Below are positions 1-12,560 of a DNA stretch of 64,000 nt, in pieces. The DNA is from Neckera pumila (Eukaryota > Streptophyta > Bryopsida > Hypnales > Neckeraceae), in NCBI GenBank assembly GCA_963969595.1, contig OZ018408.1, forward strand, positions 8,057,823 through 8,121,822. The letters run 5' to 3'. How positions within the stretch are numbered: position 1 is the stretch's first letter; every line of letters begins with the position of its first letter. The notes below the pieces were generated by a model, which had not been told where the DNA came from, did no database searches, and saw nothing but the letters and a program-made list of their open reading frames with translations. Position numbers and translations under genes: made by a program.

Positions 1-1734
1 CTAGGTAATGTAAAGTGAGATTCTTCCCCTTCATGGGTTCAACAATCATGATTCCCATCCTTGTGCAATGAAATTAATATGCAAATCGGCTGATTGTTAG
101 AATCTGAATGTATCGGTTGGCTTGTAATCACGCCATTCAGAAACTTGTTGCCATCAAGTATCAAACTTGCAATCACGCCATTCAGAAGGGATGCCTCTCC
201 ACTATCATCCGGTAGTTTAGGGTCGTCTCGGACCAAATTCTAGCTGTTTTCAAGTACCGACTTGTGTGCTTTGAAAAAGCAACCAGGTTTTAATTTCACA
301 AATGTCATGTAAAAGCACACATTTTAAGCATCTTGATTTTTGGTATCTTTGCTCTATCTCTATTTTTTTGTGCTTTGTTGCCCTATTGAAGAATAGTTAC
401 GTTATGCTGTACATGTCTATTTGTTTTTGAAAATTGAATTTGTAGGGTGTCCAAGTTTCAACCTTGACTTAATCTTGAGATGGGAACTTGGTGTAACGTA
501 ACTATTCTTCATTGCCCCAAGAGTGAGTTTTTATGTTCACATGATTGTGTAGGGTGAAAGTACAAAACCCTTCTATTATTTTGCGTCACATGTTGCATGC
601 CAATACAAATACAAAATTGAGCATCATTTTTAGGGATTTTTGCTTGTAATGCTTGAAATTCATATTCAAGGGTAAATGGCTCATTGCCTAATTTATCTAA
701 TCTATCATTGTTTAGGTTTTTGAGGGTTTTAGTATTCTAATGAGTCCAAAATGATGATGCTTATTTCAAAGTTTGGATACCATGTTCTTCTACTAAGGTT
801 GCAAGAATTTATTGAAGGAATTCTAAGAGAAAATAATTTGTTGTCCTCCACATAGATGCAAAGAAGGCTCTATTGTATGCGCATTTTTAGACATCTGAAA
901 ATACACTTCATTTTTTTTTTTGTAGAATACCATCTTTATTGAGTTGTTAAAAATGTCAGATTTTTGTTATATTTTTTGAATTTTTTTCATTATTTTTTAG
1001 CAATTTAAAATTTAAATTAAAAGATTTGTCATTTATTTTTGTAGATATCTTTTGGAATAAATTTTTTTGTGGAGGGGCCAACTTTTGGGAATTTGTTATA
1101 TGAAGTTTTCATCTAATTATCCATGTTTTTATTTATACAATTTTTCAAAACTCTAGTATTCCTAGTGCTACCTCCAAAATGGAACATAATTAACAAGCGT
1201 ATGCATGCCAATTTGTTGCTTCTAATAACCTTTTCTTAATCAATTATCTAGTAGTCCATCAATTGTGGCATTTTTAAAAACCACAATTTGTTTTGGTTAA
1301 CAAAAGAGAATGAAAATGGAAGTGGAACCATGTTTTTGCAATATATAATATAAATGTAGTATAAATTTTAGAAAAGTGTTGCCTAAACAACCAATATATG
1401 CCACTAGGTTACATCCAAATTTGGTAAAATTTGTATTCACAATGGTGTTTTATCATCTATTGCAATTACAATATTTACTTCAAACCATGATATTGACAAG
1501 CATCATTATTTGCAAATTTAATCAACAAGCCTTTATTCATAAATTTGAATATTCAATCGTAGCCATTTTGTCACTTCATAATTGTTATTTAAAACTTTGG
1601 CTTGCTCTTTATCGGCCACTCTTTGTGTTCTAAAATCTAAATTCTCATTGATTTCAATGTGATAGTTTAAGGCTAAATGCAAGGCAAAAGCCCAAACAAA
1701 ATTAGAGCCCTATATTTGATTGCTACAATATTAG
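1..1734. other. AT-rich intergenic stretch, no gene seen
   Basis: No reading frame shows family resemblance. Around 830-915 there is a short relative of a dispersed repeat also present near 30.45, 44.62 and 49.5 kb (shared wording around 'cctccacat..tgcaaa..gctc..ttg..gc'). The rest is unassigned. Confidence 0.5.
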
Positions 1735-2560
1735 CACTTGGAAGGTCTACCTTCTTTGATCTGGCCCAAAGTTTTGACCGTCCTCAGATCAACGCATTTA
1801 GGAGTGACATATGATGGATGAATGATCTCCAAACCCAGCTTGCGCATAGTAAAAGCGGGCATGATGTTGACTCCACTTCCATTTATCAATCCAAGCTCTT
1901 GAAATAACCTTGCCCCCCTATCTCAATCTCTACCGGCCTAAAGTTTCTTCATACTCTCTCACATCCAGCTTGGACTTCTTTACAAGTGGCTCAAGGTTTT
2001 TTAGGTGAGAATCGAGCCCCTTGAGGTTAAGCAAAGGTTCTACCTTGTTAATCTGACCAACGAGTTTAGAAGCTCAAGGGATTGCGGTCCCTTCTTTGAA
2101 CTGCTTACGCAGTGCTGGAGAAGATGTGAATAAATCGGTTCTTACTCGCGAGCCTTCTGAGGTCCTGTGGAACGATAAAATGGGAAGAAATTGTTCTTCA
2201 ATGAGGATGAGGTCCCAGGGCAACTTTGATTCAAGTCTCAAGATGGTAAGCATTCTCTGTAGGAATGTCTCCTAAGACTGATACAAATCCAGACCCGTTC
2301 TTTTCTTTGAGGACTTCCATATCCTCTTTTCAATCAGGGTTGTGTCACAAGGAATGTCTTCAAAGAAAAGAGATGCTATGGTAAAAAAAGCACTGATAGT
2401 GGTAGAAAGAGGGAGTGGTTTATATTTAACCTCACAAGGCTCTAATAACTATCGATCCCATCATCGCTAATCCACTCATCGAAGTAACAAAAAATATCTG
2501 TAATGAGATCCAAGTCTTCCAACAGACACACCATTATGTGCCTGTCGGGTCTAATGTTGT
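1735..2560 (-). mobile_element. Decayed Ty3/Gypsy-type retroelement fragment
   Basis: On the minus strand three short coding-like stretches survive between stops. The most telling, about 1900 down to 1735, reads LINGSGVNIMPAFTMRKLGL and onward. It resembles the aspartic-protease part of plant Ty3/Gypsy polyproteins, where D(S/G)GSGVNIMP is expected, and the catalytic Asp appears as Asn. Two further open stretches (about 2062-1934, KLVGQINKVEPLLNLKGLDS; about 2225-2075, KLPWDLILIEEQFLPILSFH) are interrupted by stops and not recognised. No LTR was found around it. The protease call rests on family memory only. Confidence 0.45.
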
Positions 2561-4672
2561 CAAAGCACTAAAAATTATCAAAGCCTGGATAGTGAACTAA
2601 TTACTAAGTTAGTAGCTAATCTCTCCCGGCAAACGCACCATTATGTGAGCGCTTCTTTACCATCCTTGGTAAATAATTGAGCACAACCGGGCTCTGATTT
2701 TTGTGTGGATTTTTTATCAACCTACGGGTGCCTAGTGCCAATCCATCTTCCAAGCAATGGATCTTTTCTAAGTTCCTAATATCCACAATGTATACAAAAA
2801 CCAAAGAAATGCAATACTTGGCAATTTCTATTGTTTGTTTTTTCAATAAAAACAGGTCACGGTGGTTTCAAACTTGAATTTGTTACAATCTAAATTTAAC
2901 AAACTTAGGTGATAGAACACTTTATGGCATTTCTAAAAACATAAAACTCGACCCTATCCCATTCTCCTAGCAAAAGTTATGGGTGGATGAAGCTTAGTCC
3001 TTTCGTGGCTATTTAAACTTCATCCATGATTTAGGACGTGCTCCCTAATTCAATTATCCATGAAAATTGAACCCTAATTTTAGGTAGATAGGATCTGCCT
3101 AAATCCTAAGTTTTGACTTGGATGAACTATTTTAGGTTGACTTCATTTGTACGTTGACCCAAACTTCATCGTTGAATCACTCCTAGGATTTTTAGTCTTT
3201 TTTGAAGTTTGGATCACTTTGAAATTACTTGAGGGTCCTACTTTGAGTTTCTAATTCTAACTTCTTCCTCTGATCAAATTAAAACAACCTAATCTTTTCT
3301 ATCTTTGTTCCTTTAAACATTAACTAAACTCTGGTCAGTTATTATTTTTAGTAGTTTTAAGTTTTATCCTCAAAGAGGCTATCCTAAGCTTTCTAAATTC
3401 TATTTTGCTTGAAAATCCACCTATCCTATTAAAAGTTATTGATGGATGAAGTTTGACCGCTAATCAATGTTCAAAACTTCATCCGTTGATTACTACTAAC
3501 CCTAATTTGATAGTTAACTACTAATTTTATTTTTGAGACCTAGTTTACTTCTACTTAACTTGGAACACATACAATTTATTTTTCATCCAAATTAGATGCT
3601 AAACTTCATCCCTCTACTTCTCACTTGTTTTAACTCCAAATCCTAAATGCGATATGTTTCTAGAAAGCCCTAGTCTTAATCTATAGACTTTTAAATATTA
3701 ACTTGAGAAAAATCCTAGTCTTGACTTCCTAAAGTGACCATAAAGTGTGGTTAAGTATTAAAAATGCTAAATCTAAACAATTAAAAATAAGAAGAAGAAT
3801 TTAGTGAATACCTCAAGTTGAGCTTCATCCACCGTGTTGTAGAGTATCTCTTCAAGATACTCCCGATCTGCCATTCTTGAGTATGATCTTGAATTTTTAC
3901 TCAGAGCTTAAAGATAGGTGTTTGATACAAATTTCGAGAATTTTCACAACTTCCTTCTTTTTTTTCTACTTCTACTCCATCCTTTTCTTTTCATACTATT
4001 CTAACTCAATTATTTAAACATCCCAAACATTAACTAGTCTTGAAATAAATAATTGAAGTCAACCTTCTAAACAATAATTGACCTTCAACACCCTATCCTA
4101 TCTTGGTCAATTATTATTCTATCTCTTTCTAATGGTTCAAAATGTTTTTGCTAAAATTTCCACCTAATCCTATCTCTTTCTAAAATTCCCTTCCAACTTC
4201 CAAATTGTCACTCCATCTCTTTCAATTTGCAATGTGAGTTTGAGAATCCTGAAGTTTCCTACTTCTTATGATTTTTCTAGTTCTTTCTTGACAATGGAAA
4301 CATTGCCAATTAAGATGCTCTTAGCCTTCTACCCTTTCTTCTAATTCCTACTTCCATTTACAAATGTTTCTATGGATTTTTGATGGGCCCCGTCAGAAGA
4401 CGTGAACGCTCCCCTGACGGGGACTTCGGCGCCGGTCCGAGAACGCCGGGAGCGGAGAACGCTGGGAATGTTGAGTTCAGAAAGCCTGCAGTGATTTTGT
4501 TTTCCGTTTGCCTTCTTTCGTCTAGCTCGTTTTTCGTCTGAAGAGCTGTTGCAGGTATGTTTCTGCGTTTGCTCCCTTGCTACTGAACTTACGAACTCCC
4601 TCGTCGCCATTGCCATCCTCGTCGCAATCTTTTCATACTAGCAAACACTTCAATTGCAGAATTGCAGTAGCC
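2561..4672. other. Intergenic stretch, no gene seen
   Basis: Short motifs such as 'cttcatcc' recur irregularly, but no coding sequence, RNA gene or bounded repeat could be supported. Base composition rises in GC from about 4390 onward, where the 5' region of the following gene fragment begins. Confidence 0.5.
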
Positions 4673-5065
4673 ATGGACGGAGTAGCAGCGCCGTTGCAAT
4701 CCTCTCACGCACTCTTTCCCTCTCTCAAACCCGCTGGCTTTCACCCGAATCTTATCCACCACGAGCTGCCCTTCCAGTTCGCTCGAGTCTCTCTCGCCAC
4801 TTGCAGAGAGGGCAAGAGACCTCCTCCCACGTGAATTTCTCGACCCGTGTTGGACATTAATGAGCAGGGCGAGATTTACCTCAAAGACGCGGGCGGGCCA
4901 CTAACGGAGCTAACCCCCCCTCGGAAAGCCGAGCCGACGAGAATTAGTATAGGCGTGAAGAAGAGTGTTGCGGTGCCCAGGTACTCTAAAGCCGCGCGTA
5001 GGTTTTACAATGAGACGTATTGGGCTGAGTCGGAGAGGTTGAGCGTTAGCCATGGCGGGAGGTAA
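4673..5065 (+). pseudogene. 5' fragment of a chloroplast pseudouridine synthase (SVR1-like), broken
   Basis: From ATG 4673 a transit-peptide-like N-terminus (MDGVAAPLQSSHALFPSLKP) runs to an in-frame TGA at 4832-4834. The same frame then continues without a break to 5065, including VPRYSKAARRFYNET and AESERLS. That conserved block resembles the segment just before the S4 domain in plant SVR1-type (RsuA family) pseudouridine synthases, from memory. The fragment ends at a possible donor (gggag|gtaata, 5060-5061), but I find neither an S4 domain nor the catalytic pseudouridine synthase domain downstream. The TGA (a CGA would give Arg) and the missing remainder suggest a dead 5' exon copy. It could instead be a live first exon whose downstream exons are displaced, with a sequencing error at the stop. 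Confidence 0.45.
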
Positions 5066-5912
5066 TAATATTGTTGGTCATAGATTGCCGTTGTCTGACT
5101 TGATGTTCATGTTAGGGTTTCGTTGAATGTGATTGCTAGTTTTGAGTTGGAATTTAAACAATGTGAAATTAACTGCAGTCAAGAAATTTGGATGACTCCA
5201 GATGGACATTGGATTCGAAATTTGTTGTTGTCATAGGGTTTTTTCATGCAGTTGCTCATCATGTGTCAGGGTTTCTCTCTTATAATGGCTAGATTTAAGC
5301 TAGAATACATAAATACGAAATCCAATTTGGACGTGAAATTTCTTGTTAGGATTTCGTTGAACATGGTGGCTGATTTTGAGCTGGAATTCTTAAAATGTAC
5401 AATTAACTTCAGTCAAGAGATTCTCATGCTTCGTGCTAGACATGTGTTCATCTTGAGATTGTAACTCCTGGAGGCCTAACAATTGGGATTTCTGCTATTT
5501 CGTTGATAGAATGGGGAAAGTGAAACCTATCTTTGGGAATGGATATATAACCTCAATGGTATTTCTTCAGACCAAATCTAGACCTAGAATGTCACATACA
5601 TCGTAGGTTTGGCGATTCTAGCGCTATTTTCTAAAAACCTGTCTAATCACATGAAATTCCGGTTTTATATCTATTTACAAGTGGGAATCAGATTTTGTTG
5701 AGGGCAACTTACTAATAAGGGTCCAAATGCTATATTGGCATGTGACAATTCTATTTTGGCCTTACATTTTTTTGAGGACTTTTAGTAACTAAAACTATAC
5801 TCAAACTTGCAAGAAACAAAAAAAAAAAATAGTGAGCCGTAAAGTGACGAATTAAGAGCTCATAAGTCCTAGACTCCAAACTTGATTCTAGAATTTTCAA
5901 GGGAATTCTTGA
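5066..5912 (+). repeat. Intron-like spacer with a local direct duplication
   Basis: A segment of about 80 bp at 5113-5195 ('agggtttcgttgaatgtgat' onward, ending 'cagtcaagaaatttgg') is repeated in degenerate form at 5345-5430 ('aggatttcgttgaacatggt' onward, ending 'cagtcaagagattctc'). No exon continuing the upstream fragment is visible. Poly-A at 5818-5829. Confidence 0.5.
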
Positions 5913-6145
5913 CATTATATGAGATTCAAGGGTCTTAGAAGGCTCTGAGTTCCCCTGCTGTCTGCTGCGTTCCCGCAGTCTGGGAATAATGCAGCAGTAG
6001 CTGGCTGACGTGGTCGAGCGACTATCACGTCACTTTTTGAAAAAAAAAAAAATTCTGACACCCCCGTACCGGCGTTCACTGGATCTGAGCAGATCAGGGA
6101 ACAGGCCTGAAACGGCCCTTCAAGACCCCAAAATATCATCTAATG
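5913..6145. mobile_element. Small TIR element, diverged relative of the 53.35-kb MITE
   Basis: The ends form an imperfect inverted repeat ('cattatatgagattcaaggg' at the left; '..atcatctaatg' at the right). The internal GC-rich block (tgggaataatgcagcagtagctggctgacgtgg; gggaacaggcctgaaacggccc) matches in order the interior of the element at 53349-53641. No coding sequence. Confidence 0.5.
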
Positions 6146-6234
6146 AACCAAGAGAAGTTTGTAGGGTATGATGAAATTGTGACAAATTATATAATATAAA
6201 AATGAAATTTAATAATATAAATTTTGAAATTTTT

Positions 6235-6665
6235 TAAGAGTTCCAAATCTTAGAATCCTAAATGGGCCTCTTGGTATTGAGAGAGGTTTCCAATGTGTAT
6301 GATTGAGTCACAACAAAACAAAATAATATTAAAATTAAATTAAGTTAAATTAATTCTAAATTTTTTTTTTGAAAATCTCAAACTTTCAAACACCAAAGGG
6401 CCCTTTGGATACCAAGCAAAGATTCCAAAGAGAAATGGAATTGTGGCAAAATAAAATAATATAAATTTTAATAAAAAGTGTTTTGAGAGTCCCAAATCCT
6501 TGAACCTTCAAAGGCAGCTTATTTATGTTGAAAGAGGTTTCTAGAAGGCTAATGGAGTTGTGCCAAAAACAAAATAAAAAATAAAATATTAAATATTAAA
6601 AAATTTGACAAAGGAAATTTTGAGAGTTCCAAACTCGAAAATCTTCAAAGGGTCTTTAATTCTTT
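6235..6665. repeat. Degenerate tandem repeat, about four units of 110-135 bp
   Basis: Units start near 6238, 6372, 6484 and 6619. Each has a 'gag(t/a)..tcccaaa/ttccaaa' start, a '..cttcaaaggg' core, and (units 1-3) a '..aatgg/agttgtg..aaaacaaaataa' tail. Divergence between units is high, so the array is old. Function unknown. Confidence 0.55.
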
Positions 6666-7575
6666 GGAATTGATTACATCGCAAATGGTGACTCAAATTG
6701 AAAAGTATTGTATATTTATATATTTGTGACATTTTTTGATGGCATGATATGTTGCATTTTTTTTATGATATATGCTATAATTCATTTTATTTCATAATCG
6801 CAATGCCTCAATTGCCACAATTTTTATTCCCCTGAATTATAAATATTCTAAAATTCTAAACCACAATCATATGTCCACATCCTAAAAATTACACTAGAAA
6901 TTAGATGCTTACATGCTCTCAGACTCTTGGGCTCACACTTCAAGGCTCACAAAATAGCACCCCTACATTTGTCAATACACAATACAATTTTCAATAAGAC
7001 ATTACAATGTGGTATCTTTTTGGTCGCAAATCTACATTTTGAGTTGTGAATCTACGTCAAAATCATGCACAATGTTTGATTGCTTTGCTTTTTGGACCTA
7101 CTTTGCCTAAATATTTGGCATGCATCCAATAGTGTGAATCATGCCTTTTATTTTGGTCTCAAAAGTCCTACATGGGGATTCCATTTGAATGCTTGCATTT
7201 TCCATTGGCTTTCTCTAAATTCCTTTTGGGGCTTAAAATTGCATACATGGGGATTTCATTTGGGTGTTTGGCACTTACCTTTACATTTTATGTAATTCCA
7301 TATTGGGCTTGAAATTTCCATCTAGTGAAGTCTATTTGGATTCAATGTTTAGGATGTAGGGTTTGGAGTGGCAAAGGTAGGGTCCTAGACCGATTTAAGG
7401 TTTAGATTGTAGGATCGTAGGGTTGTAAGGTTTGCTCAAAATAACAATAGCGGTACTACTGGGGGTTGATTTCATTGGCTTTTGGAGAGCATGGTCTTCA
7501 TCAAATTTCCTATTTGATCTTTGAAGGACAATTCCGTCTAAGCTTGGTCCAACCTTCGTTGTATTTTAACATGAT
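6666..7575. other. Intergenic stretch, no gene seen
   Basis: Two short similar blocks (7150-7200 and 7235-7290, 'tacatggggattccatttg/tacatggggatttcatttggg') form a local direct repeat. Nothing coding. Confidence 0.5.
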
Positions 7576-7602
7576 TAAGATCCCTATTTGCATTTCTATG
7601 TT

Positions 7603-8195
7603 TGAGATTTTTGTGTTTGTAATCCTTGTTTTTATTTCTTCAACTTTAAATCCTAAACCTTGAACTTGATTGTTTTTGGATATTTTCAATTCTGTGTGTG
7701 AGATTATCAAGTTTGTAATTTGTGTTTATATGGGTTCAGATCTAAACCCTAAATTCTGAAGCTGATTGTTTTTGTACTTTTTTCAAATTTTGTATTTGAG
7801 AATACTGTGTTTGTAATCCTTTTTTGATATGTGCAATCTAAAGCCTACTGCAAAAAAACCCTGAGTTCCATTTATTTGGGATTATTGAATTTTCCATTTT
7901 GAGATTTCTATATTTGTGATCCTTGTTTTGATGAGTTCAGCCTTATCTTGAAATCCTAAAATTTGTTCCGGGCCGGAGTTTCCAATTCTGAATTTGGAGA
8001 TTTCTACTTTTATAATCCTTATTATTATGTTTCCAGTACTAAATCCTAAACCTTGAGCTATAATTTATTTGGATTTCTAATTTTGAGCTTGAGGTTTTTT
8101 TTTTTTGTAATCTTTGTTTCTATGTGTCGATCTTAAACTCTAAAACCTTGAGCCCCAATTATTTTTCAGTTTTTTGAAATTCTAATTTGTGAGAG
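7603..8195. repeat. Degenerate tandem repeat, six units of about 97 bp
   Basis: The motif 'gagattt..tttgtaatcctt' recurs at about 7603, 7700, 7798, 7901, 7997 and 8091 (spacings 97, 98, 103, 96, 94). Each unit then carries a telomere-like '(t)aaatcctaaaccttgag' phrase. Units are strongly diverged. No coding potential is conserved across units. Confidence 0.65.
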
Positions 8196-9351
8196 TGCCG
8201 CATTGCATTGTTGGAGAATTACTGTTGAGAGTCAGCTGGATTGGACTTCTTTTGAAATAGCCTCTTCAACGATTACAGTGCAATAAATTGTTTGTTGAAT
8301 GGAACATAAAGCTTGAGCGCAATTTAATGTTTAATCTCAGACGAGGAGAGCGTATTCAGGATTCTCTTTCCTCTCTCCATTGAGGGGCATTGCTTCCATT
8401 TGTTTCCAATTTGAGTGTTTAGGGTTCTTCACTAGGAGGTACATATTGATTAAGAGGACATACACCAGCTGAGCGTTCGATGAAAGTTCCTTGGTTCATT
8501 TGGATGTCCTGACCTTAGGTTGAAGAGGCTCAGGGTTTAGGGTTTAGGGACATAGAAACATTTTGAACTGATTTGCTGATATGAAGTAGCAACATGAAAG
8601 CAACCCTGAAGCTTGACTATAATGCAGATATTGATTTTTAAGGATATAGGCCATCCAAACAGGAGCACAACGTAGAATTGGTGTTTGGTACACCTGTAAT
8701 TTAGACTTTAAAATTTCCCATTCTATCTTAAAGACGTGCATTGGAATTGTGTTTCAATTGCTGTTAAGGCAATTTAGAGACTAAGTCAATGGATAAAAGA
8801 AATTATGCCATTCTAAGAAACAAGGTTGATGGAGATTGTTTCCGAGACTACTAGCCAACATCATGAAATAAATCTTTATAAAAGTCTACATAAGGAGACC
8901 CTTGTATTTGAATTTTTGACAGAAGTGAGTTCTCCTCATGAGGAAGATTCTCTTTATATTTTGACTACAAGTTTTTTAATCAGTCTAATATTACTGGAAA
9001 TTTTATTGAAACTATCTACACCAACACACTTTGATCTTACGTTAGAGCTTTATTGGGGGCTTATAAGCGAAAGCTCTTGCAATTTGTTTACTCGACACTC
9101 ATAGACAACTGTGGTATAGTTTCTGAGTCTCACACCAGCTTGCAGGGCACAAGAGTTACCTTGTTGGGGGTAGTGTGGGAGATTTGCTAGTGAAGCAGAC
9201 ACCTAAAGATTTTGATATTCTAACCACAACTTATTTAAAACAAGTTCTTGTTTTGCTGTCTGTTAAATGTCTGAAGTTAATTGTGGTTTCAATAGCAATT
9301 TGGACTTTAGTGAAAAAAAAAGAATGCTAGAGGTTTGTGTTTTATAAGTTA
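8196..9351. other. Intergenic stretch with short telomere-like run, no gene
   Basis: A two-copy telomere-type run (gggtttagggtttaggg) lies at 8532-8548. A 92-codon plus-strand ORF at 8826-9104 has no recognisable domain and sits in ordinary AT-rich sequence; I do not call it a gene. Confidence 0.45.
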
Positions 9352-9766
9352 CTAGTGTGCCCTGTGCCATTGCCATAGCAAAAGCAAAAGCAAAAATTAT
9401 TTTTTTATTTTTTTATTCATATAAAAACTTCAAAATTCAATAACTTTCACACCATAGGTCCAAATGCCATGAAACAAAGTCTATGCACCCCTCCTTGTCG
9501 AGAGCTGTCCAACAATACCAAGAACGCAACCAAAATCAAAGTAAAAGTAATTTTCTAGTTTTTGGATTCAATAAAAACTTTGAAATTCAATATTTTCTGC
9601 ACCGTAGCTCCAAACGCCACAAAATCTAGCCCGTGCATCCCTCCTTGCCAAGAGATTTTTAACGATACCAAACATGCAGCCAAAAGGTACATGGTCTGGG
9701 AGATCTCACCATAACAAACAAATAAAACAAGACAAAACAAACAAACAACCAAACTTAAGGTATGGA
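9352..9766 (-). mobile_element. Non-autonomous Helitron-like element, copy 1
   Basis: On the minus strand it starts TCCATACCTTAAGTTTGG after a flanking A, carries an imperfect (GTTT)n run close to the 5' end, and ends ..GGCACAGGGCACACTAG followed by T. A|TC start, CTRR|T end and a GC-richer small palindrome just before the end are the accepted Helitron signatures. Interior matches the copies at 46284 and 61761. No Rep/helicase coding, so it is non-autonomous. Confidence 0.65.
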
Positions 9767-10292
9767 TATATGATCATTGATTATTGTAATTTCTCCAGTA
9801 AGAGCTAAAGTCTCCCTAGTAACTTATTGTAGTGTGTTTTAGGTAATATTAATATTGTTTTTAATTTTTCACATTGGCTTGTCTTCTAATAAGCCTAGTA
9901 CTTGTCTCCCTACAAGTCTCTACATTCTTTGTATAGAATTTGTTCTAGCCAAGTGACAAGTCTCTCTGAGATTTTTCTTTTGATTTAAAGTTGAAGTAGT
10001 AGAAAATTTATAATTCATTCCTTTTGTTTTTTTGCTTGAAGGATGTGGCCTTTAGTTTATGGAAGTTGTCACAAAACTTAAAATTACATACAAAATTGCT
10101 TGAAATTTTGCGTTGCCAGGTCAATGCATTGTAGTTGGAAGGTGATTTCTAGATTGCCATGTAGCTTCCCTGAACACTATAGGTGATGTATATGACTTCA
10201 CTTCCTCAAATCATTTTATAAAAATGAAAAATTGGTCAAGATTATTTCATTAGTTCTATGAAGAGACAAATCTTATATTTCTGGAAAGTAAA
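9767..10292. other. Intergenic stretch, nothing identified
   Basis: AT-rich sequence without supported gene, repeat boundary or RNA gene. Confidence 0.5.
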
Positions 10293-11955
10293 GAGTGTCC
10301 ACTAACCAAATGAGGGCACTCCACTAACCAAAAGGTACAATGAATCCCACCACAACGGAGAGTGGAGAGTGTCTAGTTGTCCATTAACCAAACAAGGGTG
10401 CTGTTGAGTAGAGAGAGGTTTGCCTCGGGAAATCACGGGGATCCTAGCTGCAACCAGAAATGGCTTGGGAACAAAGAGAGTCGAAATTGCATAGAAAAAT
10501 TTCTTCTACATTGTTGTAAAACTACCAATCCACCCAACTAAAAATGATGAAGACAAGTGAGCTTGTCACCCACCAATTCACCAAATACTATAGTGAACAA
10601 GGATGATGAAAGTAGATGAACTTGTCATTTACAAATTCACCTTACTAACTAGTTTTGGCTTAATAATTTTTATGTTGAATCTTCAACACTGCCGCGGAAC
10701 TGCTCCTTGTTGGCCTATCCTGTATGGCTCTAGGTTGGCTCAAGGATCAAGGTAGGGATAAGAAATCACGGGATACGAGACGGGTAAAACGGAACAAAAG
10801 ACACAAGCTGTCGTCCGAATGATGGGATCCTAAAATTCAAATTCCCAGTGACCAGCTCTAACTAGGCTTTAGTTTTCACCTTGAGAACAAGCAAGTCTTG
10901 AACATGTGGGTGATTAATCCCACTTTGTCGCCGCGACAATAAATGGAGAAATTCCAAACAATAAGTCCTACAATGACTCCATATCTTCTTCTTCAAAGCT
11001 CCAAATCTCAAGTTCAATAAGTTTTTAGAAAGCTCAGACAAAGACAAACACACCCTCCAAATATTGTTGCAAAATGATAGACTAATTATTAGCTACGGCT
11101 TGTCAAAGTCTCTGCCTCTCTTCATAAATGGCTTTGGATCCTCAAAAATTCAAGCCCTCATAACTTTTGCATTCAAACTTTAAATCAAATATGCAAACTC
11201 ATTTTGGAAAGGTCTTTTTACAAGAACAACTCTTCCAATTTTATTTTCAATATCTCCAAAACCTACACACCATGCCTCTTCAAATTTTCTCCTCTCAAAA
11301 CTCACAATTCTCAAACTAGCAACAATCAACAACCTCCCAACAATCTAACAACAAGAAAACTAACAACAAGAAAAAAGATGAAAGTGTTTCCCACCTTATC
11401 TCCTACCTCAACCACTCAAGTTAAGTGGACTACCACCCATGCTTACATCACATGGCTATCCTAACATTCATTGGCCATCATTATTGACCACACAACTAAC
11501 TCCCTATCTTTTTCTTAAAGACAAATCATCTCAAAGTTAAACGAGAAGATAACCTATCTTTATTTTTTTCTTTTATAACTTCATATCCACGAAATAAAAA
11601 TAGAAAGTAACTCCAAGTATGAAAATAAGGATCTAACATATGTCTAATAGAGGTAAGAAATAGAATTCCAAGAAAAATATTGCTCCATCTTTCAGTTGCG
11701 GTTCTTCATCTTGAGACTAAAAAAACCCCTCCAATTTGATATACTAAAATCCAATGCAAAAACAAACTAAATTCTACAAATCAAATCCTATCAAAATAGC
11801 ATAGAAATAAAAAAATTTACATAATGTATGCATTTGCAATGCAATAGCGCTCTACTAATCAAAGATACAGTGGATCACATCACAATGGAGAGTGCATGGG
11901 GAGTGTCTAGTTGTCCATTATCCAAATGAGGGCGCTCTACTAACCAAAGAAAAGT
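10293..11955. mobile_element. Dispersed repeat with terminal direct repeats, copy 1
   Basis: A segment of about 100 bp at 10300-10400 ('ccactaaccaaaaggtacaa', 'gagtgtctagttgtccatta') recurs directly at 11850-11950 in diverged form. The interior (10412-11840) is repeated at 14395-15880, for example 'gagaggtttgcctcgggaaa', 'cagacaaagacaaa' and 'ggctttggatcctcaaaaat'. Layout resembles a short or decayed LTR-type non-autonomous retroelement, but I see no primer-binding site, gag or pol, so the class is uncertain. Confidence 0.45.
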
Positions 11956-12039
11956 GACAAGTTTGGCACTCATAGCCTCCCAAGACTTGCTAGCCCTCCT
12001 AGTTCTTCTTCAATTTTGAATTTGAGCACGTGCGAAGTT

Positions 12040-12560
12040 CATTAGTTTGAATGCATTCTCAAGATTCGTGGAGAAGTGTAGTGCTGCACACCTCGTGAGT
12101 AGCTGACAACATTGATGCACCAATTGGAAGCGCCTTGCAATTGGTCTATACCGACTAAGGTAGGTTTATTCCCGGGCTTCAAATTCTTGCAAAATAAATT
12201 CGCTTAAGTTCCTTTTGAGCTTGTCTAGCATTTCAAGCAATTTCAGTTGCTTCTTCATGAGCTTCTTTGTCCTGGTGCAAATTAAGTAGTTTGGCAAATT
12301 GCTGGTATTGTCTTGATGGATCAGAATCAAGGAAACATTAGAGCCAACAGGGAAACTTTGTGGAACACATTTCCCTTGGTGACAAATAGTAAACCAAGAA
12401 TGGCTATCTGGGAACCATAGAGAATTTGTTGGTGCTCATTTGTTTAGTATATCTAATTCTCAATAATGCAACATATCTTCTCATTAGCACATGTATTTCT
12501 AGCTTGGCCATTGGATTGCCAAGGATGTTTGTGTTGATGGACTTCTGAGCGCAGTGGTTG
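12040..12560 (-). mobile_element. Possible decayed Ty3/Gypsy integrase fragment
   Basis: Minus-strand reading gives coding-like fragments broken by stops: HANHCAQKSINTNILGNP near 12555, YTKQMSTNKFSMVPR near 12440, and KEAHEEATEIA then NARQAQKELKRIYFA near 12270-12200. Order and wording are reminiscent of the C-terminal integrase part of plant Gypsy elements (the 'A.ENA..AQ..LK..' helix). The resemblance is weak. Confidence 0.3.

Noticed and set aside
4341..4616. 91-codon minus-strand ORF
   Set aside because: Opposite the leader of the SVR1-like fragment; low-complexity charged sequence.
8826..9104. 92-codon plus-strand ORF
   Set aside because: Ordinary AT-rich sequence, no signal peptide, domain or splice context that would support a gene.
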